A stretch of DNA of 64,000 bases from Ponticaulis profundi (GCF_042659465.1 NZ_JBHSSW010000008.1:1-64000); one strand, 5' to 3'; positions 7,244-16,575 are shown, numbered from the stretch's first letter. The notes: generated from the sequence alone by a model not told the origin. A program made the numbers and translations.

Positions 7244-7791
7244 GCGGCCACCCTCCCCGCAATCCATCCATAAAGGAAATCCTCTGATGAGCTGCGGCCC
7301 TCAGCGATCACGAAATAACGCTCGACCTGAAAACCATTCAGCGCCGCCAGCATCACCTTTTCGGCCCTGTGGTCGCGCTTACTGAGATAGAGCTTCAAAG
7401 TCTCAATGGTGCGAGGCCCGATGTTTCCATCCTCTCGAATGTCAGCATAAAGTCGCTTCTGTTGATTGAAGCCATTCAGAGCGCGCTGAAGGAAGGCCGA
7501 GGCAACACCGACACCCATGTTGACGCCGGTGTCGAACAGCTCTTCCGCGATAGCCTCCGAGTGTTCAGCTACCGCCGCAAACCCCGGACCATCCCAGTAG
7601 TCGACAGCGTAAATATGCTTTGCGACGGCGCGCGGCAGATCACGCATGTGTCCGCGATAGCCATGGCGACGGGCGACCCGTTCTGTGATGCCGTAATTCG
7701 TAGCCCCGCCCGGATCTGCCGGGTGATCCACATATCCGCCCTCGCGCTCCAGAAGCGGGTCGATCAGGCGGTCGAAAATGTTCATCGTCAT
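7240..7791 (-). CDS. Endolysin, glycoside hydrolase family 108 muramidase
   Basis: Residues 1-90 carry the GH108 signature EGGYVDHPADPGGATNYGIT with catalytic Glu17 in the EGGY motif; the C-terminal half (about 95-175) matches the peptidoglycan-binding domain that accompanies this family. The length of 183 residues is normal. No signal peptide or membrane anchor is seen, so release should need a holin. It cuts the glycan chains of peptidoglycan. Confidence 0.93.
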   Translation of the reverse strand: MTMNIFDRLIDPLLEREGGYVDHPADPGGATNYGITERVARRHGYRGHMRDLPRAVAKHIYAVDYWDGPGFAAVAEHSEAIAEELFDTGVNMGVGVASAFLQRALNGFNQQKRLYADIREDGNIGPRTIETLKLYLSKRDHRAEKVMLAALNGFQVERYFVIAEGRSSSEDFLYGWIAGRVAA

Positions 7792-7811
7792 GATATCGCC
7801 TTCTGACGAAA

Positions 7812-8645
7812 CTAAAGCTGCAAAAACTCAGAGAGATAGTCATGCACGGCGTCGTACGTCGCAACATTAGATGCGTGTGTGATATCGCCCTCGGCTGGCG
7901 TGTCGCCCTGCCAGACACCCCAGAACGCCATGTCACCATCAAAGGCGTTCTGCGCATCATCTCTTGCACCGAGCACAAATCGGCCAATCCCATAACTTGT
8001 CGTGTCGAGCTGTTCAGCGGTCTGCCACGCAGCGCCGCCGATGCCGAATTTCAAAAAGCCAGCCGTGTCATCCTGATAGAGGACCGCTACCATCCACGTC
8101 CATGTATTATAGGCCACGGCTGCATTCACAGCGATATCGACACCACCGATGTCGCCGTTCACTCCGGATCGCAGCGTGTAGTCTGTATTTTGGCGTCGCA
8201 GCCGAAAACTTGCATGGTCGTTATTGTCTTCGCCAATGAAAAACAGTTCTTGTATTCCTGAGACCTGATGTGGCCGAAAAGCAAGGACAACGCTGGTGCA
8301 TTTTGAGTCCAAAGGGATCAGAGATTTGTTGAGCAATACCTGCGATGAAGCAGCCGTAAAGGTTAGCCCCTGCGAAATCCGAGTCCCTGTAAACCCGCTC
8401 GAAATTGTCGGGAAGGCGTCAAATGTTCCAGGAGTCGACTGATTTCCGCCGAAATCTCTATCAGCATCCCCAGCCATGTTTGCGGCGTTAATCCGCCCGG
8501 CACGCGAAGTGGTCGTGCTTGGACCAAAATTACCGCCCCCCCAAAGATTCGAGCTCGCAAGGACCGGGGCCAATAGCTCTTTGCCCTTGGCGCGGAAAAG
8601 ATATGGATTTGCAATATCCTGATTGCTGATTTGCAAGTGTTGCAT
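7812..8645 (-). CDS. Concanavalin-like (LamG-type) tail-tip protein
   Basis: The 277-residue protein is beta-rich and from about residue 90 shows a LamG/lectin-like pattern (SLIPLDSKCTSVVLAFRP, then SFRLRRQNTDYTLRSG, then the GARDDAQNAFDGDMAFWGVW strand-turn). Such jelly-roll domains bind sugars. Placed between endolysin and tail fibre, it is likely an exposed receptor-binding or decoration protein. The call rests on pattern, not on an established family. Confidence 0.6.
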   Translation of the reverse strand: MQHLQISNQDIANPYLFRAKGKELLAPVLASSNLWGGGNFGPSTTTSRAGRINAANMAGDADRDFGGNQSTPGTFDAFPTISSGFTGTRISQGLTFTAASSQVLLNKSLIPLDSKCTSVVLAFRPHQVSGIQELFFIGEDNNDHASFRLRRQNTDYTLRSGVNGDIGGVDIAVNAAVAYNTWTWMVAVLYQDDTAGFLKFGIGGAAWQTAEQLDTTSYGIGRFVLGARDDAQNAFDGDMAFWGVWQGDTPAEGDITHASNVATYDAVHDYLSEFLQL

Positions 8646-8660
8646 GATGTTTTTTCCTTC

Positions 8661-10982
8661 TTACTGAAGCGTGACAACGAAAGCCCGGCACCATCGGTCA
8701 AGCGTTGATCCCGATAGGTGGCCTGTATCCGTCGATGTGGCCTTGATATTGCCTTTTGCGCCCGGACCCGGATTGACAGGAGATAGATCTGTCAGAGCGT
8801 ATGTGATTTGCGATCCAGAACTCGGCGCAGTATCGAAATTAACGGTTAGATCAGTCCCATCCGTAGTCACTGATGTGATGCTTGCCCCGTTCGCATCGTT
8901 GCGCAGAGCGACGCCATAGTTTGTCTGCGCTGAAACGGTTGTTGTATCGAATGTGACGGTCCCGCCGCCTTGGCCAGTCAGCGGGATTGTTACGGCTGTA
9001 GATGCGGATGCCGTTTCGCTCGCAACCTGCAAATCAGTCCATCCGCCGTTGTGCAAATGCTCGTACGCTGCACGCGCGGCCTGCTCTGCAAGCAACCTGT
9101 GCCCGACGTTGTTTCTGTGAAGCTGATCGTCAAACGGCACCCAATACGTTGGCCCGTCCATGATTGCATTTACACCGGAGGTCGCGACAAAATCCTGTTG
9201 CGCAAAAATGATCTCTTCGCCGGTGCCATCATCCGCGATCAGAGACAAGTTCGGAACAATCCATAACGGGTCATCAACCTGATAAAAGTATTTGCGAGCA
9301 AACCTGTTGATCATCCAGTACCATTGAAGATGGTAATCAAGATATTGCTCGCGCGTCATAACATCCTGTGCATCCCTCTCGCCATGTATCGGACGCACTG
9401 TTGATAGCCTTGGCTGCAAGCCTCTGATTTTGCAAATCCGGGCGATCTCTGAAAAATAGAATTCGACATTTTCATAAAGCACATTCGATTGACCAGAGCC
9501 CGCCGTCTCAATCATACTCGTAATGCTCTCACCGCCTTTGGATGAGTTCATTTGGATTTGCAGCGGAGAACTGATGTCTGCATCATCCAGCGCGTCAAGG
9601 TAATGTGCCATAAAGGCCGTCCCGTGGCCCTCTGCATCGACCTCATAAGACGGCTGTATGTCGTCAATATCGCCGCTCGCAAGCGCAGTGTCTGATGGCC
9701 CTCGCGACGGATTAGTCATCTCGAACATAAATGCGCGAAGAGGCTGCGGTGGCGTGGTCGTTAGGGCGGGTAATCCGTTCGAGGCTCGCGCATTCGATTG
9801 ACCGACGATAAGATTGATCTCCAGCACATTGTCGCTGCTCACAGCAAATCGCGTTGGGTAACTATCTGGCTTATAGAGGCCCTTGACGACCTCAACTGAT
9901 CCGGTCACGTCAGACCGCCCAATCCAGCTTGTTGCTAAATGGCGGTCAACGTAATAATTTGCACCAGCCGGAGTTACCTGACCGGATGCTTCTGGGCTTA
10001 CCACCATCACATGGTTTTCCAGCGACATGAATTCGTTATAGGCCGTGAAACCAGGCTCAGCGCCTTCAGCGTTAAGCTGATCCTGAAAATCTTGCTTGAT
10101 GCGCTGGCCGTGAACTCTGCCAGAGACGGGATCGATACCAAAAAGGACATGACCCATCGGCCCGATCAAAGGCCTCAGAAGGTCATCATTTTCGCGCAAA
10201 CCGTCTTCGATAATTTTCTCTTCGTCTGCGCGGACAAAATCCAGCCGGCCATAATCATCTCGATCAAACAGAAGCTCGTCATCAGGTCCGATCAAAAGCG
10301 CACGGGGTTCAGAAAACAGGTAATCATCTTCGACGAAGACTTCATTTGCTCGCGCGCCTTTGAGCAAGCCGTCTGTATCAAAGCCGCCCACCTCGCGATC
10401 ACCAATGAAAAACGGATAAGCCAGACCACCCCGATACAATGTATCCTTTACGACCGCTCTTGGTGCACCCGCCTGCTCAAGACTTTCCAAAGTCGAAGCA
10501 TCCACAGCGAATTCAAGTCCGCTAAGAGCATCTTGCAATCCACTGACTGTTGAAATAGCCTGAGTTCCGGTATGGTTCGCCCTACTCTTAAGCGCGTCCT
10601 GTGCCGCTGAGGCCAACTTCTCCAGCGTAATGGAAGCATCGACGTAGTTGTCGGTATCCACCAGCGAGGAAAACGATAGCTCCTTCCAATTGCTTGCGTC
10701 CGCCTTGAACCAGAATTTCATTGTGTCTTCGGTATAGGCCCACTGTCCAACTTCCTGATTGGCAATATCATCGCCCATCGCGGTTTCCGTCGTGAAAGAA
10801 ACCGCCGCCGTGAGCGCCCGCCAGACATTATACAGGCCAGCAAGCGTGTATCGTGTCTTTCCGCCGGGCGTGAGGATGGTGTCATCCTCCGAGTCGACGA
10901 CAGCCTCTGTCGCGTCGAGGTTTTCGCCCAGGCGGTCCATATCCGCCTCGCTAGGCGGATCACTCACGGTCCTCAAAGCCAT
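8661..10982 (-). CDS. Tail fibre with SGNH-type carbohydrate esterase domain
   Basis: This 773-residue protein opens like other phage fibres (residues 60-170, with KFWFKADASNW and the SRANHTGTQAISTVSGLQDA repeat-like stretch). About residues 385-640 look like an SGNH/sialate O-acetylesterase-type domain: GQSN at 394-397 gives the nucleophilic Ser396, and a late Asp-x-x-His (DQLHRNN, about 618-621) would complete the triad. A C-terminal beta domain follows. The likely role is host recognition with removal of acetyl groups from surface polysaccharide. The catalytic assignment is by motif only. Confidence 0.75.
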   Translation of the reverse strand: MALRTVSDPPSEADMDRLGENLDATEAVVDSEDDTILTPGGKTRYTLAGLYNVWRALTAAVSFTTETAMGDDIANQEVGQWAYTEDTMKFWFKADASNWKELSFSSLVDTDNYVDASITLEKLASAAQDALKSRANHTGTQAISTVSGLQDALSGLEFAVDASTLESLEQAGAPRAVVKDTLYRGGLAYPFFIGDREVGGFDTDGLLKGARANEVFVEDDYLFSEPRALLIGPDDELLFDRDDYGRLDFVRADEEKIIEDGLRENDDLLRPLIGPMGHVLFGIDPVSGRVHGQRIKQDFQDQLNAEGAEPGFTAYNEFMSLENHVMVVSPEASGQVTPAGANYYVDRHLATSWIGRSDVTGSVEVVKGLYKPDSYPTRFAVSSDNVLEINLIVGQSNARASNGLPALTTTPPQPLRAFMFEMTNPSRGPSDTALASGDIDDIQPSYEVDAEGHGTAFMAHYLDALDDADISSPLQIQMNSSKGGESITSMIETAGSGQSNVLYENVEFYFSEIARICKIRGLQPRLSTVRPIHGERDAQDVMTREQYLDYHLQWYWMINRFARKYFYQVDDPLWIVPNLSLIADDGTGEEIIFAQQDFVATSGVNAIMDGPTYWVPFDDQLHRNNVGHRLLAEQAARAAYEHLHNGGWTDLQVASETASASTAVTIPLTGQGGGTVTFDTTTVSAQTNYGVALRNDANGASITSVTTDGTDLTVNFDTAPSSGSQITYALTDLSPVNPGPGAKGNIKATSTDTGHLSGSTLDRWCRAFVVTLQ

Positions 10983-11007
10983 GGCATTCTTCCTGTATTG
11001 TTGGTGA

Positions 11008-13620
11008 TTAGAGGGTGTTGAAAAGGCGAACCGCTCTCGCGAGCTGACGAACTTCGCCGTTTGCGTCGACCGCTGTGCAGATGGCTTGCGCCAGCGCTTC
11101 AGAACCGGATGTCATGTTCGCGGAAAATGTCGTTGAGATCGTTTTAGGATCGCTATCGTCGGCTGCGGTTGGGTTGTTGATCGTAATTGGCCCGCCATCT
11201 TCACTGACAAGCGTAATTTGAAAGGAGACCTTTCCGGTCGCACCCAGAGCTGTGAAAACGAGCGGGTCTCCGACGTCAGTTGTCTGAATGCCGGTGTCGT
11301 TGCCGGACCATGTAGATGTGCCGGATGAACTCAGCGAAAATCCCGTCTGGTCGCCATTCGTCGAATTGAAGTTCGCTGTGCTTGTCTCGTAGACAAAGCT
11401 AGTCCAGTCGCTGAACCGCTTTCCAAGGCGCGACCTGAACCGAAATGCATATTCCTGGCTTGGTAGAAACGGTGAATACTCAATCGCTGAAACCGTCGCA
11501 TCGAAGACGAAGTTCTCAACTCGTCCGACAATTCCACCACTGCCAGAGCCATCTGAGGCCCCCATCTCGACCTCGTTATATTCGGCCAGAACATCGTCCA
11601 GATCCGCAGGGAGCGTGATCTCGAATTCAAAGCCGGGGTATGACGCACCGCCGGATGAGACCTCAACCGCCGTCACGCTGACCGTTGGTGCCGTAAGCTG
11701 CGGAAGTGGTGAAGCCGTCACCGTCGGATAGACGATGTCCTGCGCTCGTTCCTCATCCCAGACGAGTTGATCAGGATAGACCTCAAGCCCGGTAATGCCG
11801 ACCGATCCATTGAGTAACCGCTTTACCTCCTTGGCTTCAAAGACCTTCTCGGTGAAGCCTCGCAGCGCGCTTGTGCGGTAATACCAATCGCCGGGGCGGA
11901 TTGCCCTTGCGCTGATCTCGAATACTTCCTCCAGCTCGACGATACGACGGCTCTTCTCGATCCAAAGCGCGGCTTTTCGCTGTGCTCGCTCGCCGCTGTT
12001 TTCAAGCTCCTGATCGTATGTTTCTTCGATTTCACCCGCGTCAGCCACAACATAGGCTTCGACCGTCATTTCCGGATAATCGTTTGGTTCCAGCTCGTTA
12101 TCCGGGTCTATGAATGTTCCGGATACAGTGTTGACCATATCCGAGAGGCCTTCGCCCGGTTTGATCTTTGTCGGCTCACCGCGAACCAGATCGCTATCCG
12201 TCAGCGTCATGACCGGCGTGCGGCTGATCGGCGTCCAGATTGCCAGGCGGCCACCGCGTTCAATCGCATCTGAGCACATGTTCTCAGCAAGGCGTTCAAG
12301 CACTTTGTCATGCGATAGATCAGACGTCAGGACGCCGTTGACCTCGTAACGCTTCTGAGTGCCGCCAGCCTTAAGCGTGACGCTCTCATCGCAATGGTCT
12401 TTACCCTCCTCAAACTCATCGTATGGAATGGCATCGACGTCTTCGCCGACACCGAACCACATGTGAGAGGAGCTGGCATTGACGACGATACCGCAGCGGT
12501 AGTGCTCAATCGCAATCCGGTTGTTCGTCGTGTATTCCCATGTTGAGGGATCATCGAGGCGATGTGTACCGGACCCGCCTTCCGTCGTGTCTTTCGAGCG
12601 GTCCCAGAGCTTGGCGCCCTTGCCGCCAAAATCATACGTGAAATCCTGCGCGACGTCGGAATCCCAAAGGTGTTCAAGGATCACATAAGCGACACCGCGA
12701 AGCCGGTGATTGCTCGTCCATTCTGGCTGCTCTGAGTCGCCCGCGGTCGCGCTGATCAGATAACTATCTGCGGTCTGGTCTGGTCGACCGTCATAGTATG
12801 TGACCCAGAAACGGTTCTCGCCCTTGTCGCCTTTGATCCGGAAGAGCTTTCGGACACCATGAACCAGCGGCTCATCCACCGTCAGATCACCATTCACCCA
12901 AATCTTGTTCAGCTCTGTGAGTTCGTGATCGGCGACGGCGCGCACTTCCTGCAGGTATTTACGCTGTTGGCCATTGGTGAAGTGAGCGACAAAGCTGCCG
13001 GCCGTTTTGAATTCGCCCAGGCAGAGATGACGCGGCGCTGGTTTATCATCGGGCCACGTCTTCTGGATCGTGCCTTCTTTTTTGTTCTTCGTGCGCCACG
13101 GAATTTCCGTGTTCTTGAGCTGGATAGCGAGGTCGAAGCCCTCATCGTCCGGATAGACGGCTTTCTGGCTGGCTGATGTGCGAAGCGACTTGCGGCGCTC
13201 AAGAAACTTCAGGAGACCGCTTTCGATCTCCATCTCAAGCGTGCTTGGCTCGTCCTGCTGAATGGTATCAACGAGATTGTATATAATCCCGCGCTCGTCC
13301 TCGTAGGTCTCGCCATCGTCCGGCGTCTCGCCCCATTCGAAAACCACCAGTCGCAAACGGATTGGGCGACGACGCCAGTTGCTATCGAGTAGCGTTCCGA
13401 TTGGATCCGCATTTACGAGTTGGTTGGAGCTGTCGAATTCCAGCGTCAACTTCTCAGACTTGAGCGTTGCTGTGCGCTTCATATCCTCCGGCGCTTTGAA
13501 GCGATCTCCAAGGCCGGTATAAGTATGGCTATCAAGCGTCAGGTCATCGGTGGACGTGCACCACCGCAAGGTCTCCGAGTCCAGCGTGATATCCAGAAAC
13601 CAGACCGCACGCTGTGTCAT
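11008..13620 (-). CDS. Tail hub/tip protein (central tail protein)
   Basis: At 870 residues, the N-terminal 150 resemble the DUF2163-type baseplate hub domain of alphaproteobacterial siphophages and gene transfer agents. The central part (about 420-640, with DSDLVRGEPTKIKPGEGLSDMVN and the EISARAIRPGDWY segment) follows the pattern of tail-tip J-like proteins, and a fibronectin type III-like domain starts near 660. It should form the tip that carries the fibre encoded next. It is coupled to the upstream gene by an ATGA overlap. Confidence 0.75.
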   Translation of the reverse strand: MTQRAVWFLDITLDSETLRWCTSTDDLTLDSHTYTGLGDRFKAPEDMKRTATLKSEKLTLEFDSSNQLVNADPIGTLLDSNWRRRPIRLRLVVFEWGETPDDGETYEDERGIIYNLVDTIQQDEPSTLEMEIESGLLKFLERRKSLRTSASQKAVYPDDEGFDLAIQLKNTEIPWRTKNKKEGTIQKTWPDDKPAPRHLCLGEFKTAGSFVAHFTNGQQRKYLQEVRAVADHELTELNKIWVNGDLTVDEPLVHGVRKLFRIKGDKGENRFWVTYYDGRPDQTADSYLISATAGDSEQPEWTSNHRLRGVAYVILEHLWDSDVAQDFTYDFGGKGAKLWDRSKDTTEGGSGTHRLDDPSTWEYTTNNRIAIEHYRCGIVVNASSSHMWFGVGEDVDAIPYDEFEEGKDHCDESVTLKAGGTQKRYEVNGVLTSDLSHDKVLERLAENMCSDAIERGGRLAIWTPISRTPVMTLTDSDLVRGEPTKIKPGEGLSDMVNTVSGTFIDPDNELEPNDYPEMTVEAYVVADAGEIEETYDQELENSGERAQRKAALWIEKSRRIVELEEVFEISARAIRPGDWYYRTSALRGFTEKVFEAKEVKRLLNGSVGITGLEVYPDQLVWDEERAQDIVYPTVTASPLPQLTAPTVSVTAVEVSSGGASYPGFEFEITLPADLDDVLAEYNEVEMGASDGSGSGGIVGRVENFVFDATVSAIEYSPFLPSQEYAFRFRSRLGKRFSDWTSFVYETSTANFNSTNGDQTGFSLSSSGTSTWSGNDTGIQTTDVGDPLVFTALGATGKVSFQITLVSEDGGPITINNPTAADDSDPKTISTTFSANMTSGSEALAQAICTAVDANGEVRQLARAVRLFNTL

Positions 13621-14228
13621 ACGATCACCTGGCGGGCTGAGAACCGGATGGAATAGTTGCCGACCTCTTCCGGCATACGGGGCTCACCGATTAGGCGAAA
13701 TTCTCCGACGGGCCGAATGCGTGTGAGTTCCCGCACCGTTGCGTGCGCTGCACGCGGTCGCGGCCAGACCGTGATGGTTGCGTCTCCGCTTCCGTCAGCT
13801 GTCGCCGCTTCCGTGGCCGTGCCGATCCAGTACCCGTTTGCGGCGGTCCGGTACGAGAAGAAGTCTCCTTTCGCGATTGGCTGGCTTGCAGCAAGGCCGG
13901 AAACGGTGATCGTGGAATTCGCTTCCGAGATGCTATCCAGATCAATTCCGGCGTCTGACGTGACGCTCTCATCACGCGGACGTGGTCGCAGGATCGGCCA
14001 GGTTATGAACGTGATCGCGCGGCCCTGTCGGCGCAGCAAGAACATTTTCCATTTGTCAAAGGTCTCGCGATCGATACAGTCGATCTCATACTCGATTTCC
14101 CAGTATGGCGTCCCGATCTCAAGAACGGTCACAGCACCAGAGGTCGAGTCATGGCCCGTCTGAACGTTTCGCGGCGTCCACACAGCACTGATCACGCCCT
14201 CGTAAGGGGCGAGTTCGCGTACACTCAT
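13617..14228 (-). CDS. Minor tail protein, 203 aa
   Basis: The position between the distal tail protein and the hub, and the mix of Trp-rich and beta-rich segments, indicate a baseplate component. N-terminal LAPYEGVISAVWTPRN and C-terminal NYSIRFSARQVIV are typical of tail proteins, but no named family is certain. Confidence 0.6.
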   Translation of the reverse strand: MSVRELAPYEGVISAVWTPRNVQTGHDSTSGAVTVLEIGTPYWEIEYEIDCIDRETFDKWKMFLLRRQGRAITFITWPILRPRPRDESVTSDAGIDLDSISEANSTITVSGLAASQPIAKGDFFSYRTAANGYWIGTATEAATADGSGDATITVWPRPRAAHATVRELTRIRPVGEFRLIGEPRMPEEVGNYSIRFSARQVIV

Positions 14229-14242
14229 CGAATGATCCTGAT

Positions 14243-14773
14243 TTAGCCGTTTATGGCGTTTTCAAGCGCCTGGAGAATGGCGGAGAGGTCATCGCCATAG
14301 AGGGCGATCAGATCGCCATAGAGTTCATCATAGGTCTGCCAGACCGGCAGTCCGGACAGCTCGATACCGCCGCTGATACGCCAGTAGTTCTTGAACTCGC
14401 CCGTTGTTTCGAAATCTGTCAGGAGGCCGGGGAGTTCAAAGCTCGCACCCGTCACATGATGGCCCATCATCTCAGACCACCGGACGTTCCGACTGCCGCC
14501 ATTGCGATACCAGCTCGTCCAAGTCGCAAGGTCTTGTTCCAATAGCAGCCCAGAGAATTGAAGCGCGTAGGCTCGCCCGACTTCGCGGATCTCCGTTTTC
14601 ATCGGACGGCTGTTTGGAAAGTCATAGTTGGGCGTTGTCACGCGCCGTGTCTGGACCGAAAGCCGGGTGGAAACGCTTGTAATGCCGCAGGGTCGAACAA
14701 AGTCTTCCGGATCGCCACCGTCGCCAATGTAGAGCGCTCGCTTGCTGAATTCGACGGGAATACCAATCGTCAT
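14243..14773 (-). CDS. Distal tail protein related to the tail tube protein
   Basis: The 176-residue protein shares its opening pattern with the tail tube protein at 25672-26118: GDGGDPEDFVRPCGI here against GDGEDPEVFTPRCTI there, each followed by a strand with alternating polar residues. Distal tail proteins are known structural relatives of tube proteins. It is the first distal tail gene after the cargo block and has its own leader with an AGAAGGACA ribosome region. Confidence 0.65.
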   Translation of the reverse strand: MTIGIPVEFSKRALYIGDGGDPEDFVRPCGITSVSTRLSVQTRRVTTPNYDFPNSRPMKTEIREVGRAYALQFSGLLLEQDLATWTSWYRNGGSRNVRWSEMMGHHVTGASFELPGLLTDFETTGEFKNYWRISGGIELSGLPVWQTYDELYGDLIALYGDDLSAILQALENAING

Positions 14774-14833
14774 TCAAGTGTCCTTCTGGGGGATCGGGCG
14801 CCATCCCGACGCGCCTTTTTGCAGTAATACTCG

Positions 14834-14861
14834 TTGACAATGTATCACGTTATGATACATA
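14834..14861 (+). promoter_or_regulatory. higBA promoter with overlapping palindromic operator
   Basis: TTGACA (14834-14839), 16 bp, then TACATA (14856-14861). Within it lies a perfect inverted repeat, ATGTATCA/TGATACAT with a 5-bp centre (14840-14860), a likely binding site for the HigA antitoxin. The -10 ends 7 bp before the ATG at 14869, so translation from that ATG would be leaderless. Confidence 0.65.
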
Positions 14862-14868
14862 TATGCTC

Positions 14869-15150
14869 ATGATACAGAGCACCAAGGGTAAGTGGATTGA
14901 GCAGGTTCTGGCAGGAAAACCGGGTAAGGGATTCCCGAATGACATTTACAGGACCGCTCTTCGCAAGATCGCGATGGTTGAAGCCGCTGAAGAGCTTAAC
15001 GACCTGCGCTCACCGCCCGGCAATCATCTGGAAGCGCTGAAGGGTGATCGCGCCGGTCAGCATTCCATTCGGATTAATGATCAATGGCGCGTCTGTTTTG
15101 TATGGGGCAAGAACGGCCCCGAAAATGTGGAGATCGACGATTACCACTGA
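14869..15150 (+). CDS. higB: HigB-type toxin (RelE superfamily)
   Basis: The 93-residue product (MIQSTKGKWIEQVLAG...) matches the HigB/plasmid maintenance toxin family: conserved LNDLRSPPGNHLEALKGDRAGQHSIRIN-like core and the QWRVCFVW strand. Family members are ribosome-dependent mRNA endonucleases. An ATG two codons upstream (14863) is also in frame but lies too close to the -10. It is encoded toxin-first before higA, the usual order for this family, and against the direction of the surrounding tail genes. Confidence 0.9.
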   Translation: MIQSTKGKWIEQVLAGKPGKGFPNDIYRTALRKIAMVEAAEELNDLRSPPGNHLEALKGDRAGQHSIRINDQWRVCFVWGKNGPENVEIDDYH

Positions 15151-15177
15151 GTAGAATTGAGACGAAAGAAAGCTGAT

Positions 15178-15468
15178 ATGACCAAACTACAAGTGCCGGT
15201 CCATCCCGGCGAGATTCTAAAACACGAATTCCTGGACCCTATGGGCATCAGCGCAATTCGTCTGGCCAAGCATATTCGTGTTCCACGGACGCGGATTGAG
15301 CGGCTGATCAAAGAGGAAACCGCTCTCACGATTGATACAGCCAAGCGCCTTTCTCGTGCCTTTGGGACAACAATCGAGTTCTGGATGAATCTCCAGATGA
15401 ACTATGATCTGGCAAAGGCCGGAACAGAGATTGATGTCTCCAACATTGAACCGCTTCAGGCTGCTTGA
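15178..15468 (+). CDS. higA: HigA-type antitoxin (XRE family)
   Basis: The 96-residue protein shows the HigA signature: HPGEILKHEFLDPMGIS, helix-turn-helix (SAIRLAKHIRVPRTRIERLIKEE), then TIEFWMNLQMNYDL. It neutralises HigB and should repress the operon at the palindrome 14840-14860. The ATG at 15178 follows a GAAAGAAAGCTG ribosome region; an upstream ATG at 15157 is less likely. Confidence 0.92.
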   Translation: MTKLQVPVHPGEILKHEFLDPMGISAIRLAKHIRVPRTRIERLIKEETALTIDTAKRLSRAFGTTIEFWMNLQMNYDLAKAGTEIDVSNIEPLQAA

Positions 15469-15501
15469 AAAAGCCGCCCGGTTAGGGGCGACTTTGGGTG
15501 G

Positions 15502-16311
15502 TTACTTGGTTACGAGCTTAAGGACGCCTTGTCCCCGCTTCTCCTCGACCCAGCGCCGGATCATGTCTCGTCCGCCGTTTTCGAGCCAGTTCTTCACCGC
15601 AACGGGCGGGTATGTGTAGACCCGCACACTGCCGGTGTTGGTGATGTGTGGCGGAATGTTCGCCTGATTGCAGTATTTTCGAACCGCATTGGACACCTTC
15701 TGCGCAAGTCCGCGAAGGCCTTTGCGATTGTGAACGCCAGCCATATCCAGAATGTCCGCCGAGTTCATGCCCTGAGCAATTGTGAGGTAGTTTTCGGCGA
15801 CAAAGGATTGAACCATCGCCGGTAAAACGTGACCCATCTCTTTATGGACGATCCCTTTCATGATGCCGCCCAGAACCTTTAGAACCCTTGGATCAAGATC
15901 GGTAACAACCCCATCCATATCAGAACGGACAGCAACGCCTTGAGTCCAGTACTGGTGCAGAGCGATCGCGCTCTCTTCCTGATACTGTTCGATCTTCTCG
16001 CGCTTCTGGTCGTCTTTGATCTTGTTCGGGTTGATCGTCGCCAGCCAGAGTGGAAGCTTTGAGACCGGCATGCAGAGCATGGATTGCTGGCGGCCCGATG
16101 TGTCGTGCGTTGTGATATCACAACACATGAATTTGGTCCGCTGATCCTTCAGTTTCACGAACTGTGACGCCCAATCAATGGACAGGTTCTCAACAATCCG
16201 GCGCATAGCCACATAGGGCTCGCCATTGTGCTTTGTTGTCAGGATTTCATCCCCGTGAAAATTCATAACTTGGAAATCAGGGGAATCGACTTTTGTCAGC
16301 ATGTCTGGCAT
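15502..16311 (-). CDS. P22-type antirepressor
   Basis: The N-terminal about 110 residues match the P22_AR_N antirepressor domain: FHGDEIL, YVAMRRIVENLSIDWASQFVKL, then PLWLATINPNKI and the YQEESAIALHQYW segment. A C-terminal domain of unknown type (about 150-269) follows. P22 Ant binds and blocks repressors of several lambdoid phages. The start at 16311 has AAGAGGTG eight bases upstream; upstream codons to 16416 are open but less likely. It lies last in the minus-strand regulatory operon of the cargo block. Confidence 0.85.
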   Translation of the reverse strand: MPDMLTKVDSPDFQVMNFHGDEILTTKHNGEPYVAMRRIVENLSIDWASQFVKLKDQRTKFMCCDITTHDTSGRQQSMLCMPVSKLPLWLATINPNKIKDDQKREKIEQYQEESAIALHQYWTQGVAVRSDMDGVVTDLDPRVLKVLGGIMKGIVHKEMGHVLPAMVQSFVAENYLTIAQGMNSADILDMAGVHNRKGLRGLAQKVSNAVRKYCNQANIPPHITNTGSVRVYTYPPVAVKNWLENGGRDMIRRWVEEKRGQGVLKLVTK

Positions 16312-16369
16312 GTCTGGACACCTCTTCTTGGCGCTCTGTCTGACACGGGCGCCTTCGTTCAGGGAGAGT

Positions 16370-16440
16370 GGTGAGAGAGAGCCAAAAGTTGTCGAGGCCT
16401 CTGGCTCTCTCCTCACCTACCGGGGCCAGACTCCCGGTAA
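16370..16440. other. Two stem-loops between the antirepressor genes
   Basis: GGTGAGAGAGAGCCA (16370-16384) pairs with TGGCTCTCTCCTCACC (16402-16417) apart from one bulged base, enclosing a 17-nt loop. A second stem TACCGGG/CCCGGTA with an 8-nt loop follows directly and, on the plus strand, is followed by a T-rich stretch. The pair fills the 262-bp gap between the KilAC-type gene and the P22-type antirepressor gene. In P22 this place in the circuit is controlled by an antisense RNA; whether this is so here is unknown. Confidence 0.5.
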
Positions 16441-16555
16441 TTCTTTTGTGTATTCCAAAATCTTATTGTTCGTTTTCACTGGCAAGATGCTTATTGGCTG
16501 CGCCAACAGTCTTCACAGCCCGTGGACTCTATGTTCTCTCTATGTTCGTGAGAGC

Positions 16556-16575
16556 AAGCCCCTAAAAAGGGGCTT
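16556..16575. terminator. Hairpin at the end of the Rha/KilAC gene
   Basis: AAGCCCC (16556-16562) and GGGGCTT (16569-16575) form a perfect 7-bp stem with a 6-nt A/T loop, overlapping the stop of the minus-strand gene at 16574. There is no U-tract after the stem on the minus strand, so it may act as an RNA end or processing structure rather than a strong terminator. Confidence 0.35.
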
